Both the position numbers and the translations under genes were made by a program. Under the pieces are notes generated by a model that worked only from the letters and a program-made list of their open reading frames with translations, ran no database searches and was not told the origin of the DNA. Below, one piece after another: positions 38,270 through 48,500 of a DNA stretch of 64,000 nt; position 1 is the first letter of the stretch; every line of letters begins with the position of its first letter. Origin of the DNA: Streptomyces sp. R44 (GTDB taxonomy: Bacteria; Actinomycetota; Actinomycetes; Streptomycetales; Streptomycetaceae); assembly GCF_041053105.1 (NCBI RefSeq), contig NZ_CP163444.1:5146001-5210000 (forward strand), in the 5' to 3' direction.

Positions 38270-39394
38270 GTGACTGAGATCGAGATCGGGCGCGGCAAGC
38301 GCGGCCGCAGGGCGTACGCGTTCGACGACATCGCCGTCGTCCCGAGCCGGCGCACCCGGGACCCGAAGGAGGTCTCGATCGCCTGGCAGATCGACGCCTA
38401 CCGCTTCGAGCTGCCGTTCCTGGCCGCCCCGATGGACTCGGTCGTGTCGCCGCAGACCGCCATCCGCATCGGCGAGCTGGGCGGCCTGGGCGTCCTGAAC
38501 CTGGAGGGTCTCTGGACCCGGTACGAGGACCCGCAGCCGCTCCTCGACGAGATCGGCGAGCTGGACGAGGCGACCGCGACCCGCCGTCTGCAGGAGATCT
38601 ACGCCGCCCCGATCAAGGAGGAGCTGATCGGGCAGCGCATCAAGGAGGTGCGCGACTCCGGTGTCGTCACCGCCGCCGCGCTCTCCCCGCAGCGCACCGC
38701 GCAGTTCTCGAAGGCCGTCGTCGACGCCGGCGTGGACATCTTCGTCATCCGCGGCACGACGGTCTCCGCCGAGCACGTCTCCGGCGCGGCCGAGCCGCTG
38801 AACCTGAAGCAGTTCATCTACGAGCTGGACGTCCCGGTCATCGTCGGCGGCTGCGCCACGTACACCGCGGCCCTGCACCTGATGCGCACCGGCGCGGCGG
38901 GTGTCCTGGTCGGCTTCGGCGGCGGCGCCGCGCACACCACCCGTAACGTCCTGGGCATCCAGGTCCCGATGGCGACCGCGGTCGCCGACGTGGCCGCGGC
39001 CCGCCGCGACTACATGGACGAGTCCGGCGGCCGGTACGTGCACGTCATCGCCGACGGCGGCGTGGGCTGGTCCGGCGACCTGCCGAAGGCGATCGCCTGC
39101 GGCGCCGACGCCGTGATGATCGGCTCCCCGCTGGCCCGTGCCACGGACGCGCCCGGCAAGGGCCACCACTGGGGCATGGAGGCCGTCCACGAGGACGTGC
39201 CGCGCGGCAAGCTGGTCGACCTGGGCATCGTCGGCACCACCGAGGAGATCCTCGCGGGCCCGTCGCACACCCCGGACGGCTCGATGAACTTCTTCGGCGC
39301 CCTGCGCCGCGCGATGGCCACGACGGGCTACAGCGAGCTCAAGGAGTTCCAGCGCGTCGAGGTCACGGTCGCGGACGCCCAGCACAAGCGCTGA
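38270..39394 (+). CDS. GuaB3 family IMP dehydrogenase-related protein
   Basis: Second, shorter IMPDH-like barrel typical of Actinobacteria and cyanobacteria. It opens KRGRRAYAFDDIAVVPSRRT, carries LAAPMDSVVSPQTAIRIGEL and IADGGVGWSGDLPKAIACGA, and lacks CBS domains. The active-site loop reads VGGCATYTAALHLMRTGA, unlike the GSICTT loop of true IMPDH, so its reaction may differ; recent work, as I recall, points to GMP reductase activity in some GuaB3 proteins. Its 374 residues are typical. GuaB and GuaB3 are neighbours in most Actinobacteria. Confidence 0.93.
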   Translation: MTEIEIGRGKRGRRAYAFDDIAVVPSRRTRDPKEVSIAWQIDAYRFELPFLAAPMDSVVSPQTAIRIGELGGLGVLNLEGLWTRYEDPQPLLDEIGELDEATATRRLQEIYAAPIKEELIGQRIKEVRDSGVVTAAALSPQRTAQFSKAVVDAGVDIFVIRGTTVSAEHVSGAAEPLNLKQFIYELDVPVIVGGCATYTAALHLMRTGAAGVLVGFGGGAAHTTRNVLGIQVPMATAVADVAAARRDYMDESGGRYVHVIADGGVGWSGDLPKAIACGADAVMIGSPLARATDAPGKGHHWGMEAVHEDVPRGKLVDLGIVGTTEEILAGPSHTPDGSMNFFGALRRAMATTGYSELKEFQRVEVTVADAQHKR

Positions 39395-39404
39395 CGACCT
39401 GCAG

Positions 39405-39437
39405 GAAAGCCCCGCACCGGGTGGTGCGGGGCTTTTC
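39405..39437. terminator. Bidirectional rho-independent terminator after guaB3
   Basis: AAAGCCCCGCACC (39406-39418) pairs with GGTGCGGGGCTTT (39423-39435) around a 4-base loop, followed by TTTT on the plus strand and with A-rich start for the minus strand. It lies between the convergent guaB3 and nucleotide-sugar dehydrogenase genes. Confidence 0.92.
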
Positions 39438-39443
39438 TGCTTC

Positions 39444-40685
39444 TCACAGCCGGTGGGCCGCTCCGGCGGGGGTGGCGCCGCGGGTGTCGAGGAGGAGCTG
39501 GGCCTTCACCGAGAGGCCCTGGAGGTCGTACGTGCGGTGGTGCTGGAGCAGGATCGTCAGGTCGGCGTGGGCGGCGGCCTCGTAGAGGGAGTCCGCGCGG
39601 GGGACGGGGAGCTCGCGGACGCGCCAGTCGGGGACGTGGGGGTCGTGGTAGCTGACGGCCGCGCCCAGGTCCATGAGGCGGCGGGCGATCTCGTCGGCGG
39701 GGGAGCCCTGGCGGTCGGGGAGGTCGGGCTTGTACGTGATGCCGAGCAGCAGGATCCGGGCGCCGCGGGCCGACTTGCCGTGCTCGTTGAGGAGGGTGGC
39801 GGCGCGCTGGACGACGTACTGCGGCATGCGCTCGTTGACCTGTCCCGCGAGCTCGACGAGGCGCAGCGGGCGGTGGGCGCCGACGGTGTCGACGGGGACG
39901 CCGTGGCCGCCGACGCCGGGGCCGGGGCGGAAGGCCTGGAAGCCGAAGGGCTTGGTCTCCGCGCAGCGGATGACGTCCCAGAGGTCGACGCCGAGTTCGT
40001 GGCAGAGGACCGCCATCTCGTTGACGAGGGCGATGTTGACGTGCCGGAAGTTGGTCTCCAGGAGCTTGACCGTCTCCGCCTCGCGGGGGCCACGCGCGCG
40101 TACCACCTTGTCGGTGAGCCGGCCGTAGAAGGCGGCCGCCGACTCGGTGCAGGCCGGGGTGAGGCCGCCGATGACCTTGGGCGTGCCGGCGTAGCCGTGG
40201 GTGCGGCTGCCGGGGTCGAGGCGGCCGGGGGAGTACGCGAGGTGGAAGTCGCGCCCGGCGCTCAGGCCCGAGCCCGCCTCCAGGACCTCGCGGAGGTGGC
40301 CCTCGGTGGTGCCCGGGGGGACCGGGGACTCCAGGAGGACGGTGGTGTGGGGGCGCAGTCGGGCGGCGAGGGCGCGGGCGGCGTCGGTGACGGCGGTGAG
40401 GTCGAGGGTGCGGTCGGGGCCGGGGGAGGTCGGGGCGCAGAGGACTGCGGTGCGGACCCGGCCGAGCTCGGCGGGGTTGGTGGTCGGCCGGAAGCCCCCC
40501 GAGAGCATCCGGCGGATCTCGGGGGCGGTGAGCGAGCCGTCGACCGGGGAGCGGCCGGCGGCGAGTTCGGCGACGGGGCGGGGGTCGGTGTCGTAGCCGA
40601 TGGTGTCGATGCCTGCGGCGGTGGCGGCCTGGGCCAGGGGGAGTCCGTGGTGGCCGAGGCCGATGACGGCGAGGTCAGCGGGCAT
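39444..40685 (-). CDS. Nucleotide-sugar dehydrogenase homologue lacking the catalytic cysteine
   Basis: UDP-glucose/UDP-ManNAc dehydrogenase family, which oxidises nucleotide sugars to uronic acids. The Rossmann motif is LAVIGLGHHGLPLAQAA, the middle domain has VKLLETNFRHVNIALVNEMA, and the C-terminal domain LLGITYKPDLPDRQGSPADE. In the active-site loop the usual GVGGHCIPVDP reads GVGGHGVPVDT: the nucleophilic cysteine is glycine (codon GGC; a cysteine would be TGC). Two-step oxidation should therefore fail. ATG at 40685 gives 413 residues starting MPADLAVIG. No sugar-polymer genes are near. Confidence 0.85.
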   Translation of the reverse strand: MPADLAVIGLGHHGLPLAQAATAAGIDTIGYDTDPRPVAELAAGRSPVDGSLTAPEIRRMLSGGFRPTTNPAELGRVRTAVLCAPTSPGPDRTLDLTAVTDAARALAARLRPHTTVLLESPVPPGTTEGHLREVLEAGSGLSAGRDFHLAYSPGRLDPGSRTHGYAGTPKVIGGLTPACTESAAAFYGRLTDKVVRARGPREAETVKLLETNFRHVNIALVNEMAVLCHELGVDLWDVIRCAETKPFGFQAFRPGPGVGGHGVPVDTVGAHRPLRLVELAGQVNERMPQYVVQRAATLLNEHGKSARGARILLLGITYKPDLPDRQGSPADEIARRLMDLGAAVSYHDPHVPDWRVRELPVPRADSLYEAAAHADLTILLQHHRTYDLQGLSVKAQLLLDTRGATPAGAAHRL

Positions 40686-40775
40686 GGGGGGTGGGCCGTC
40701 CTTCCCAGTAGCCGGAGGGGACGCGACGCGCAAGCCCGGTGGACAGAACGGGTCGAGCGCAATGTCAGACTAGGC

Positions 40776-40832
40776 GTAAATATGACCGATATGCGGCATT
40801 GTGAAGCTGAACGTCGCCGAGTGTTATCCACA
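40776..40832. other. AT-rich element and DnaA-box match in the 316-bp gap before glpD
   Basis: GTAAATATGAC (40776-40786) repeats exactly the 11-mer found upstream of whiD. TTATCCACA (40824-40832) is a perfect DnaA-box sequence of the E. coli type, but single. The rest of the 40686-41001 gap shows no gene; both flanking promoters must lie in it. Confidence 0.35.
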
Positions 40833-41001
40833 GGTCGGTCGCGAGGCGGTGGCTGAAGTCGCGGGACCGGGCCAGAATCGAGCTGTGAGCCGGACCACAC
40901 GGGGCCCGGTTCGCGGTTCGTGCACGTCGCCACGGCCCCGGTGTGTGCGGGGCCTAGGGGCGGGCGTGTGGGACGGACGGGGGACGACGGGAGGCAGCAG
41001 C

Positions 41002-42708
41002 GTGAGGACAGCGACACTGGGACCCGCCGAGCGCGCCGAGGCACTCGCGGCCATGGCCGAGCGAGAGCTGGACGTGCTGGTCGTCGGCGCCGGGGTCGTC
41101 GGCGCCGGAACCGCCCTCGACGCCGCCACGAGAGGTCTCTCCACCGGCATCGTGGAGGCCCGCGACTGGGCCTCCGGCACCTCCAGCAGGTCCAGCAAGC
41201 TCATCCACGGCGGCCTGCGCTATCTGGAGATGCTCGACTTCGCGCTCGTACGGGAGGCGCTCAAGGAGCGCGGACTCCTCCTGGAGCGGCTCGCCCCCCA
41301 CCTGGTGAAGCCGGTCCCCTTCCTCTATCCCCTCCAGCACAAGGGCTGGGAGCGGTTCTACGCCGGCTCGGGCGTCGCGCTGTACGACGCGATGTCGCTC
41401 TCCTCCGGCCACGGCCGCGGCCTCCCGGCCCACCGGCACCTCTCCCGGCGGGGCGCCCTGCAGGTCGCGCCCTGCCTGAAGAAGGACGCCCTGGTCGGCG
41501 CCCTGCAGTACTACGACGCCCAGATGGACGACGCCCGCTTCGTCACCACCCTGGTGCGCACGGCCGCCTCCTACGGCGCCCGGGCCGCCAGCCGGGCCCG
41601 CGTCACCGGCTTCCTCCGCGAGGGCGAGCGGGTCGTCGGCGCGCGCGTCCAGGACGTCGAGGCGGGCGTCGCGTACGAGATCAGGGCCAAGCAGATCGTC
41701 AACGCCACGGGCGTGTGGACCGACGACACCCAGGCCCTCATCGGGGAGCGCGGCCAGTTCCACGTCCGCGCCTCCAAGGGCATCCACCTCGTCGTGCCCA
41801 AGGACCGCATCCACTCGACCACCGGACTGATCCTGCGCACCGAGAAGTCCGTGCTGTTCGTCATCCCCTGGGGACGCCACTGGATCGTCGGCACCACCGA
41901 CACCGACTGGGACCTCGACAAGGCGCACCCCGCCGCCTCCAGCGCCGACATCGACTACCTCCTGGAGCATGTGAACACCGTCCTCGCCACCCCGCTCACC
42001 CGGGACGACGTCGAGGGCGTCTACGCGGGCCTGCGGCCGCTCCTCGCCGGCGAGTCGGACGCCACCAGCAAGCTCTCCCGCGAGCACACCGTCGCCCACC
42101 CGGTCCCCGGCCTCGTGGTCGTGGCCGGCGGCAAGTACACGACGTACCGCGTGATGGCGAAGGACGCCGTCGACGAGGCGGTGCACGGACTCGACCAGCG
42201 CGTCGCCCCCTGCGTCACCGAGGACACCCCGCTCCTCGGCGCCGAGGGCTACCGCGCCCTGTGGAACGCCCGGGCCAAGACCGCCGCGAGGACCGGGCTG
42301 CACGTCGTCAGGGTCGAGCATCTCCTCAACCGCTACGGCTCCCTGACGGAGGAGATCCTCGACCTGATCGCGGCCGACCCCGGCCTCGGCGAACCGCTCG
42401 CCGCGGCCGAGGACTACCTGCGCGCCGAGATCGTCTACGCCGCCTCGCACGAGGGGGCGCGCCACCTCGACGACGTCCTCACCCGGCGGACCAGGATCTC
42501 CATCGAGACGTTCGACCGCGGCACGCTCAGCGCCCGCGAATGCGCGGAACTCATGGCACCGGTCCTCGGCTGGGACGACGGCCAGATCGAGAAGGAGGTC
42601 GAGCACTACGAGAAGCGGGTCGAGGCCGAGCGCGAGTCGCAGCGCCAGCCCGACGACCTGACGGCGGACGCCGCGCGGCTCGGGGCGCCGGACATCGTGC
42701 CGATCTGA
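41002..42708 (+). CDS. glpD: Glycerol-3-phosphate dehydrogenase (FAD, aerobic)
   Basis: Membrane-associated flavoprotein that oxidises glycerol-3-phosphate to dihydroxyacetone phosphate and feeds electrons to quinone. FAD binds at DVLVVGAGVVGAGTALDAAT. The family blocks are ASGTSSRSSKLIHGGLRYLE, VNATGVWTDD, ASKGIHLVVPKDR and GTTDTDWD, then a helical C-terminal domain (LAAAEDYLRAEIVYAASHEG). GTG at 41002 follows GGGAGGCAGCAG. Its 568 residues are full length. No glpF or glpK gene is adjacent. Confidence 0.95.
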   Translation: MRTATLGPAERAEALAAMAERELDVLVVGAGVVGAGTALDAATRGLSTGIVEARDWASGTSSRSSKLIHGGLRYLEMLDFALVREALKERGLLLERLAPHLVKPVPFLYPLQHKGWERFYAGSGVALYDAMSLSSGHGRGLPAHRHLSRRGALQVAPCLKKDALVGALQYYDAQMDDARFVTTLVRTAASYGARAASRARVTGFLREGERVVGARVQDVEAGVAYEIRAKQIVNATGVWTDDTQALIGERGQFHVRASKGIHLVVPKDRIHSTTGLILRTEKSVLFVIPWGRHWIVGTTDTDWDLDKAHPAASSADIDYLLEHVNTVLATPLTRDDVEGVYAGLRPLLAGESDATSKLSREHTVAHPVPGLVVVAGGKYTTYRVMAKDAVDEAVHGLDQRVAPCVTEDTPLLGAEGYRALWNARAKTAARTGLHVVRVEHLLNRYGSLTEEILDLIAADPGLGEPLAAAEDYLRAEIVYAASHEGARHLDDVLTRRTRISIETFDRGTLSARECAELMAPVLGWDDGQIEKEVEHYEKRVEAERESQRQPDDLTADAARLGAPDIVPI

Positions 42709-42940
42709 CGGGACGTCCGGGGGAGTCCGGGAGGTGAGGGGGGAGGCCCGGCGGCGTGTCCGGGGGATCCCCGTCCCGCGGGAACCTCGGGGGCGTACGG
42801 AGGCGTCGTATCCCGGAGTGCGGACCCGGGGGCGCCACCCGCCCCGAGGTGAGGGACAATGGCCTCTCTTCCAGGGCGGGTTACCGCATCGCGCGGGAAG
42901 CGGCAGACGCGGCGAAGATCAGGGATCGCAGAGGGGACGC

Positions 42941-45355
42941 ATGTCGGAGGCGGAGCAGTCGCGGGACAAGGCGAGGGACCCCAGGCGGGACGCCGCCGCG
43001 GGGGCCGCGACCGACGGCGACCGAGGAGCGGTTCCGGCCGCGCGTGAGCCGGAGCGGGACACGGAGGACGCGCAGGTCAGCCGGGGTGCACAGGCCCCGG
43101 AGGAGGTGCGCGAACCGGAGCGGGGCGTCGAGGACGCGAAGCCCGCGGGGACCGCTGGTGACGTGAAGGGCGCTCAGGTGAAGGACCCTCAGGACGCACC
43201 CTCCGACGGGGCGACGGCTCCGGGCGCGACCGGCGTGGAGGCCGGGACCGAGGCTGGTGCTGGTGCTGGTGCTGGTGCTGGTGCCGCGGCCGGGGGTGGG
43301 ACCGCGAGCGGGGCCGGGGCCGCCGGTGACGACGCCGTCGCGAACGGGCGGCTGCGCGGCACCGAGCCGTCGACCGGACGGGCCGGTTTCGGCGCCGGGG
43401 ACGGCGACGGCGAGAGCGACCGCCGGCCTGCCGCCGTCGGCACGCGAGGCGCCGACAAGTTCCGCAAGGAACCGGCCGGCGAAGGACGACTGCTCGCGGG
43501 CCGCTACCGGCTCGGCGCGGTCCTCGGCCGCGGCGGCATGGGCACCGTGTGGCGCGCCGTCGACGAGACCCTCGGCCGAACCGTCGCCGTGAAGGAGCTC
43601 CGCTTCCCCACCAGCATCGACGAGGAAGAGAAGCGGCGCCTCATCACCCGGACCCTGCGCGAGGCGAAGGCCATCGCCCGGATCCGCAACAACGGCGCCG
43701 TCACCGTCTACGACGTCGTCGACGAGGACGACCGCCCGTGGATCGTCATGGAGCTCATCGAGGGCAAGTCCCTCGCGGACGCCGTCCGTGAGGACGGCAC
43801 CCTCACGCCCCGGCGCGCCGCCGAGGTCGGCCTCGCCATCCTCGACGTCCTGCGCTCGGCGCACCGCGAGGGCATCCTGCACCGCGACGTGAAGCCGTCC
43901 AACGTGCTCATCGCCGAGGACGGCCGGGTCGTCCTCACCGACTTCGGCATCGCCCAGGTGGAGGGCGACCCCTCGATCACCTCCACCGGCATGCTGGTCG
44001 GCGCCCCCTCGTACATCTCCCCGGAGCGCGCCCGCGGCCACAAGCCCGGTCCCGCCGCCGACATGTGGTCGCTCGGCGGCCTCATCTACGCCGCGGTCGA
44101 AGGCAGCCCGCCGTACGACAAGGGCTCCGCCATCGCCACCCTCACGGCCGTGATGACCGAGCCGGTCGACCCGCCGAAGAACGCCGGGCCCGAGCTGGAG
44201 AAGGTCATCTACGGCCTCCTCGCCAAGGACCCGGCGCAGCGGCTCGACGACGCCGGCGCCCGGGTCCTCCTGCGGGCCGTGCTCGACGCGCCCGAGGCGC
44301 CGCCCGTGGCCTCGCCCGAGGTCACCACCGTCGTACCGCTGCCGCCGCACCCCGACCAGGCCCCGGTGGTCCCGGCGGCCGACCGGGGTCCCGACGTGGC
44401 CGCCGAGCGGATGCGGGGCGCGCTGAAGTCCGTACGGAACGCGGCCGCCTCCGTGAAGGCCGAGCCGAAGCCCGCGCCGCGACCGGCGACCGAGCCGCTG
44501 CGGGGCGGCGGCAAGCCCGCCCCCGCCCGCGCGCCGCTGACCGACGTCGTACCGCGCCGCACCCTGGTGATCATCGCCGCGGTCGCCGTCCTCGCCGTGC
44601 TCGGGACGATCCTCGCGGTCTCCCTCGGCGGCGGAGGCGACGAGGGCAACCAGGGCAAGGGCGACGGGGGCACCACCGCCTCGGCCGGCGCCTCGACCGG
44701 TGGAGCCGACGGTTCCGGCGGCTCCGGCGGTGCCCAGGGCCAGTCCTCGGGCGGCCCCGGGCAGCAGGGCGGCACCCAGCCCGGCGACAACGGCGCCACG
44801 GGATCGACCGGCAGCACCGACGGCACCACGGCGTCCACGGACGGGCAGAACGGCACCACGCCCTCCGGGAAGCCCGGCGGCGGCGCGGGCGCACAGCTGC
44901 CCGCCGGCTACACCCTCGTCAGCAACGACAAGCTCCACTTCTCGATGGCGATGCCGGCGTCCTTCAAGCTCCGCTCGATCCCGGGCTACGACCTCGGGGC
45001 GATATTCAACGAGAGCGGCGGCTTCCCGCGCGTCCAGGTCGACTACAACGGCAGCCCGAAGGACAACGCGGCGAACGCCTGGGAGCTGGCCAGGTACGGC
45101 GTGGCCGCCTCCAGCCAGGACTACAAGCACCTCGGCATAAGGCCGGTCTCGTACAAGGGCTACCCGACCGTCGCCGACTGGGAGTTCGAGCGCACGCAGA
45201 AGGGCATCCGTGTCCACGTGCTCAACCGCGGCTTCAAGGTGGACGCCAAGCACGGCTACTCCATCATGGTCAGCTGCGCGGCGGACGAGTGGAACGGCGC
45301 GGAGTGCAAGACGCTGCGGGACACCGCGTTCGCCACGTTCAGCCCCAAGGACTGA
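42941..45355 (+). CDS. Membrane Ser/Thr protein kinase with extracytoplasmic domain
   Basis: First of three kinase genes. Residues 1-185 are a disordered Glu/Ala/Gly-rich region. The kinase domain (about 187-447) has GRGGMGTVW, Lys in VAVKEL, HRDVKPSNVL, DFGIAQ and SPERARG, so it should be active. A membrane helix (TLVIIAAVAVLAVLGTILAV) lies near 540-560, followed by a Gly/Ser/Thr linker and a 150-residue outer domain (FSMAMPASFKLR) related to those of the next two proteins. GAGGGGAC precedes the ATG; 804 residues. Confidence 0.92.
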   Translation: MSEAEQSRDKARDPRRDAAAGAATDGDRGAVPAAREPERDTEDAQVSRGAQAPEEVREPERGVEDAKPAGTAGDVKGAQVKDPQDAPSDGATAPGATGVEAGTEAGAGAGAGAGAAAGGGTASGAGAAGDDAVANGRLRGTEPSTGRAGFGAGDGDGESDRRPAAVGTRGADKFRKEPAGEGRLLAGRYRLGAVLGRGGMGTVWRAVDETLGRTVAVKELRFPTSIDEEEKRRLITRTLREAKAIARIRNNGAVTVYDVVDEDDRPWIVMELIEGKSLADAVREDGTLTPRRAAEVGLAILDVLRSAHREGILHRDVKPSNVLIAEDGRVVLTDFGIAQVEGDPSITSTGMLVGAPSYISPERARGHKPGPAADMWSLGGLIYAAVEGSPPYDKGSAIATLTAVMTEPVDPPKNAGPELEKVIYGLLAKDPAQRLDDAGARVLLRAVLDAPEAPPVASPEVTTVVPLPPHPDQAPVVPAADRGPDVAAERMRGALKSVRNAAASVKAEPKPAPRPATEPLRGGGKPAPARAPLTDVVPRRTLVIIAAVAVLAVLGTILAVSLGGGGDEGNQGKGDGGTTASAGASTGGADGSGGSGGAQGQSSGGPGQQGGTQPGDNGATGSTGSTDGTTASTDGQNGTTPSGKPGGGAGAQLPAGYTLVSNDKLHFSMAMPASFKLRSIPGYDLGAIFNESGGFPRVQVDYNGSPKDNAANAWELARYGVAASSQDYKHLGIRPVSYKGYPTVADWEFERTQKGIRVHVLNRGFKVDAKHGYSIMVSCAADEWNGAECKTLRDTAFATFSPKD
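43253..43282. repeat. Five tandem copies of GCTGGT inside the kinase gene
   Basis: A 30-bp microsatellite coding for Ala-Gly repeats in the disordered N-terminal region of the first kinase. Its third positions (T) are against the strong GC bias around it, which suggests recent slippage expansion. In-frame length changes would be tolerated here. Confidence 0.9.
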
Positions 45356-45513
45356 CCGGTGGCACGTATCGTGAGGTTCATGGACCGAACGCAGCCGAAC
45401 AGAGCCGTCAACTGCGCGGTGCCGGACCGGAACTGACGAGACCCGCGTGATCCCGCCCGATCCCGAGGGATCCGCGGGACCACGGGGGACAGCGTGCGCG
45501 CGGGGGAGGCGTC

Positions 45514-48500
45514 GTGGACGACTACGCGGGAAGGGTGCTCGCCGACCGCTACCGCCTGCCGCTGCCACCGGCGGACGCCGACGCGTACGAACCGGTGGAG
45601 ACGCGCGCGTTCGACACCTACAGCGGGCAGGAGGTCCTGGTCCGCCAGGTGCCGCTGCCGGAGTTCGTCGACGCCGAGGTCCTCGACGGCCAGGGCGGCC
45701 CCGCCGGGCCCTACGGCGGCGCGGGCCCGGCCACCCGCAGGCCGGCCGAGCCCGTCGTGCGCCGCGCGATCGAGGCGGCCCAGGCCGCCGCGCAGATCCC
45801 CGACCATCCCCTGCTCGACCAGGTCTTCGACGTCTTCGCCGAGGCCGGCTCGCTGTGGATAGTGAGCGAGCGCGTGGCGGCCAGACCGCTGGCCGCGCTC
45901 CTCGCCGAGCGGCCCCTCAACCCGTACCGCGCGGCCGAGATAGGCGCCGACGTCCTCACCGCCCTGCGCGCGCTCCACGCCCACGGCTGGGTGCACCGGA
46001 ACATCACCGCCCGGACCGTGCTCGTCTGCGACGACGGCCGTGTGGTCCTCAGCGGCCTCGCGGTGGGCGCCGCCGAGGAGGCCCTCTGCGGCTACGCCCC
46101 GGTCCCGGAACAGTCCGACGAGTTCGCGTCGCCCCCGGCCGCCGAGCCCGAGATCCACGAGCCCGAGATCCACGAGCCGGAGGAGCCCGGGTCGGTCGAG
46201 CTCGTGACCGATCCGGATGCGCCTGAGGAGTACGAGGCGGGGGAGTACGAGGCCGGTGGGTACGGCTCCGAGGGGTACGGCTCCGAGGGGTACGCGCGGG
46301 AGCCGTACGAACTGGAGCCGTACCGGCGGGAGCCGTACGCGCCCGAGCCGTACGCGTTCGAGGCTGTCGACGCGTACGAGTCCGAGGCGTACGACCCCGA
46401 GGCGTACGACGTCGAGGTGTACGAGGAGCCGGACGCCGCGGCATCCGACCCCTACGGGGCCCCGGACCCGGGCGACACCGACGACGACACCGGTACAGGC
46501 GCCGGTCCCGATCCCGGTCCCGGTCCCGGTCCTTACGGGGGGTACGGGTCCGACCCCTACGGGCGGGCCACGCCGACCGCCGCCACCGAGACGCAGCCCG
46601 TCGCCACGCCGCCCACCGCCGACGTGCGGGCCGCGCGGGCCGGGGCCATCGCCGCGTACCGGGCAGGTGCGCGAGCCGCCGCCGCGCTCGGCGAGACCGG
46701 GGCCCTCCCCGTCCAGCGCCCCGCGCCGCCGGAGGGGCCCGAGCCGCCCCCGCCGCCCACGGCACAGGCGTCCGGCGCGCCCGAGCCGCAGTGGTGGGCC
46801 CGGGTGGCGGACGACGAGGACGACGACGAGGACGGCGACGAGCCGTACGGCGGTGGCCCGCAGGCAGGCCCGCCGCCGCGCGTGATGCTGGCCGGCAGCT
46901 GGAGCGACGGCCCGCACGCCGCACGGGACGGCTCGGGGCCGATCCCGGCCGGCGGGGGTTCCGTACTGCCCGGTTCGGGCCGTCCGGCGCTGCCCGCCGG
47001 GTACACGGCGGCGACCCCGGATCCCGCGCGGCTTCCGGCACCCGCCGGCCCCCGTGAGGAAGCGCCGCTCGCGATCCCGGCCCAGGCGCACCGCGGCCCG
47101 ACCACGCGGCTCGCCGCCGAGCGGGCGCGCCAGACCCGGATCGCGGTCGTCGGCGCCGTGACCGAGCGCTGGGCGCCCGAGCAGGCCGGCCCCGTGCACG
47201 AGAACTGGCGCCTCGCCCCGCCCATCACCCCCGCGACCGACCTGTGGGCGCTCGGCGCGCTCCTCTACCGGGCGGTCCAGGGCCATGCCCCGTACCCCGA
47301 GGACAGCGCGGCCGAGCTCGTCCAGCTGGTCTGCGCCGAGCCGCCGGCCTTCGCCGAGGAGTGCGGGCCGCTGCGCCCGGTCGTGGAGTCCCTGCTGCGT
47401 CAGGACCCGACCGAGCGGCCCGACTTCGAGGAGCTGCGCGGCTGGCTGCGCTCCCTGGTCCGCTCGGCGCCGGAGCCGGAGGCCGGGCTCGGAGTCGTAC
47501 CGCTGCCGTCCTTCGACGAGGCGCGGCTGCCGATCGTGCGCCGGCGCGGGGAGCTGGTGCGCCGGTGGCGCGGGGGAGCGGGCGCGGGCCGGCACCGTCA
47601 CAAGCGCGGCAAGGACCCGCGCCCGGCGGCCCGGCGCGAGCCTTCGCGGGGCCCCGAACTCGATCAGGAGCACGACCACGAGTACGGCCACGCGCGCGAC
47701 CACGAGCGCGACCACGAGTACGGCCACGCGCGCGTACAGCCGGATTACCGCGAGGAGTTCACGCACGGTTTCCGCGAGGACTTCGACGAGGAGATCCCGC
47801 AGCGCGCCCCGCGCGCCCCCCGGTCCTCCGCGCGCCCGTCGTCCTCCCGTACGCCGGGTTCCCCGCGCTCCCTGGGCCGTACGCTCCTGATCCTTGTCCT
47901 CCTGCTGCTCGCGGGGGCCGTCGCGTACGCCGTCCTGTTCATGCCCCGAGAGGGCGAGCAGCCGCGTGGTGCGCCGACCACCCCGCCCACCACGACCACG
48001 AAACCCTCCGCGCAGCCGTCGGCCGAACCCTCGGCCGAACCCTCGGCCGAGCCGTCGACGAGACCGGCCACCACCCCGCCCCCCGCGGACACTTCGTCCC
48101 CCGCGCTCGCCGCCGGGTACGACCTGCGCCAGGACCCGGAGGGCTTCCGGGTCGGGGTTCCGAAGGGGTGGCGGCGCAGCCCGATCAACGACGCCGGGCA
48201 AGTGCGCTACGCCGGCGGAGACTTCACGCTGATCGTCGTCCCCGGCCGGGACGGCGTCCAGGGCAACGGCTCGGACCCGCTGGAGTACCAGAACGCCAAG
48301 GAGCGCGAGCTGGAGCCGTACCGCTCGTCCAGCTGGTCGCGGGTGGAGCGGGCGCGCCGGGTGGACATCGGCCGGACGCCGACGGCCGAGGGGTCCTACA
48401 CCTGGCTGGACAGCACGGGCCGCGAGGTGTTCGTGCGCAATCTCGCCCTGATCGACGGCGGTCGGTACCACGTCGTCCAGGTGATCGGGCCGGAGAGCGA

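Noticed and set aside
42709..42940. Possible small gene between glpD and the first kinase
   Set aside because: G-rich frames without ribosome site or protein-like composition.
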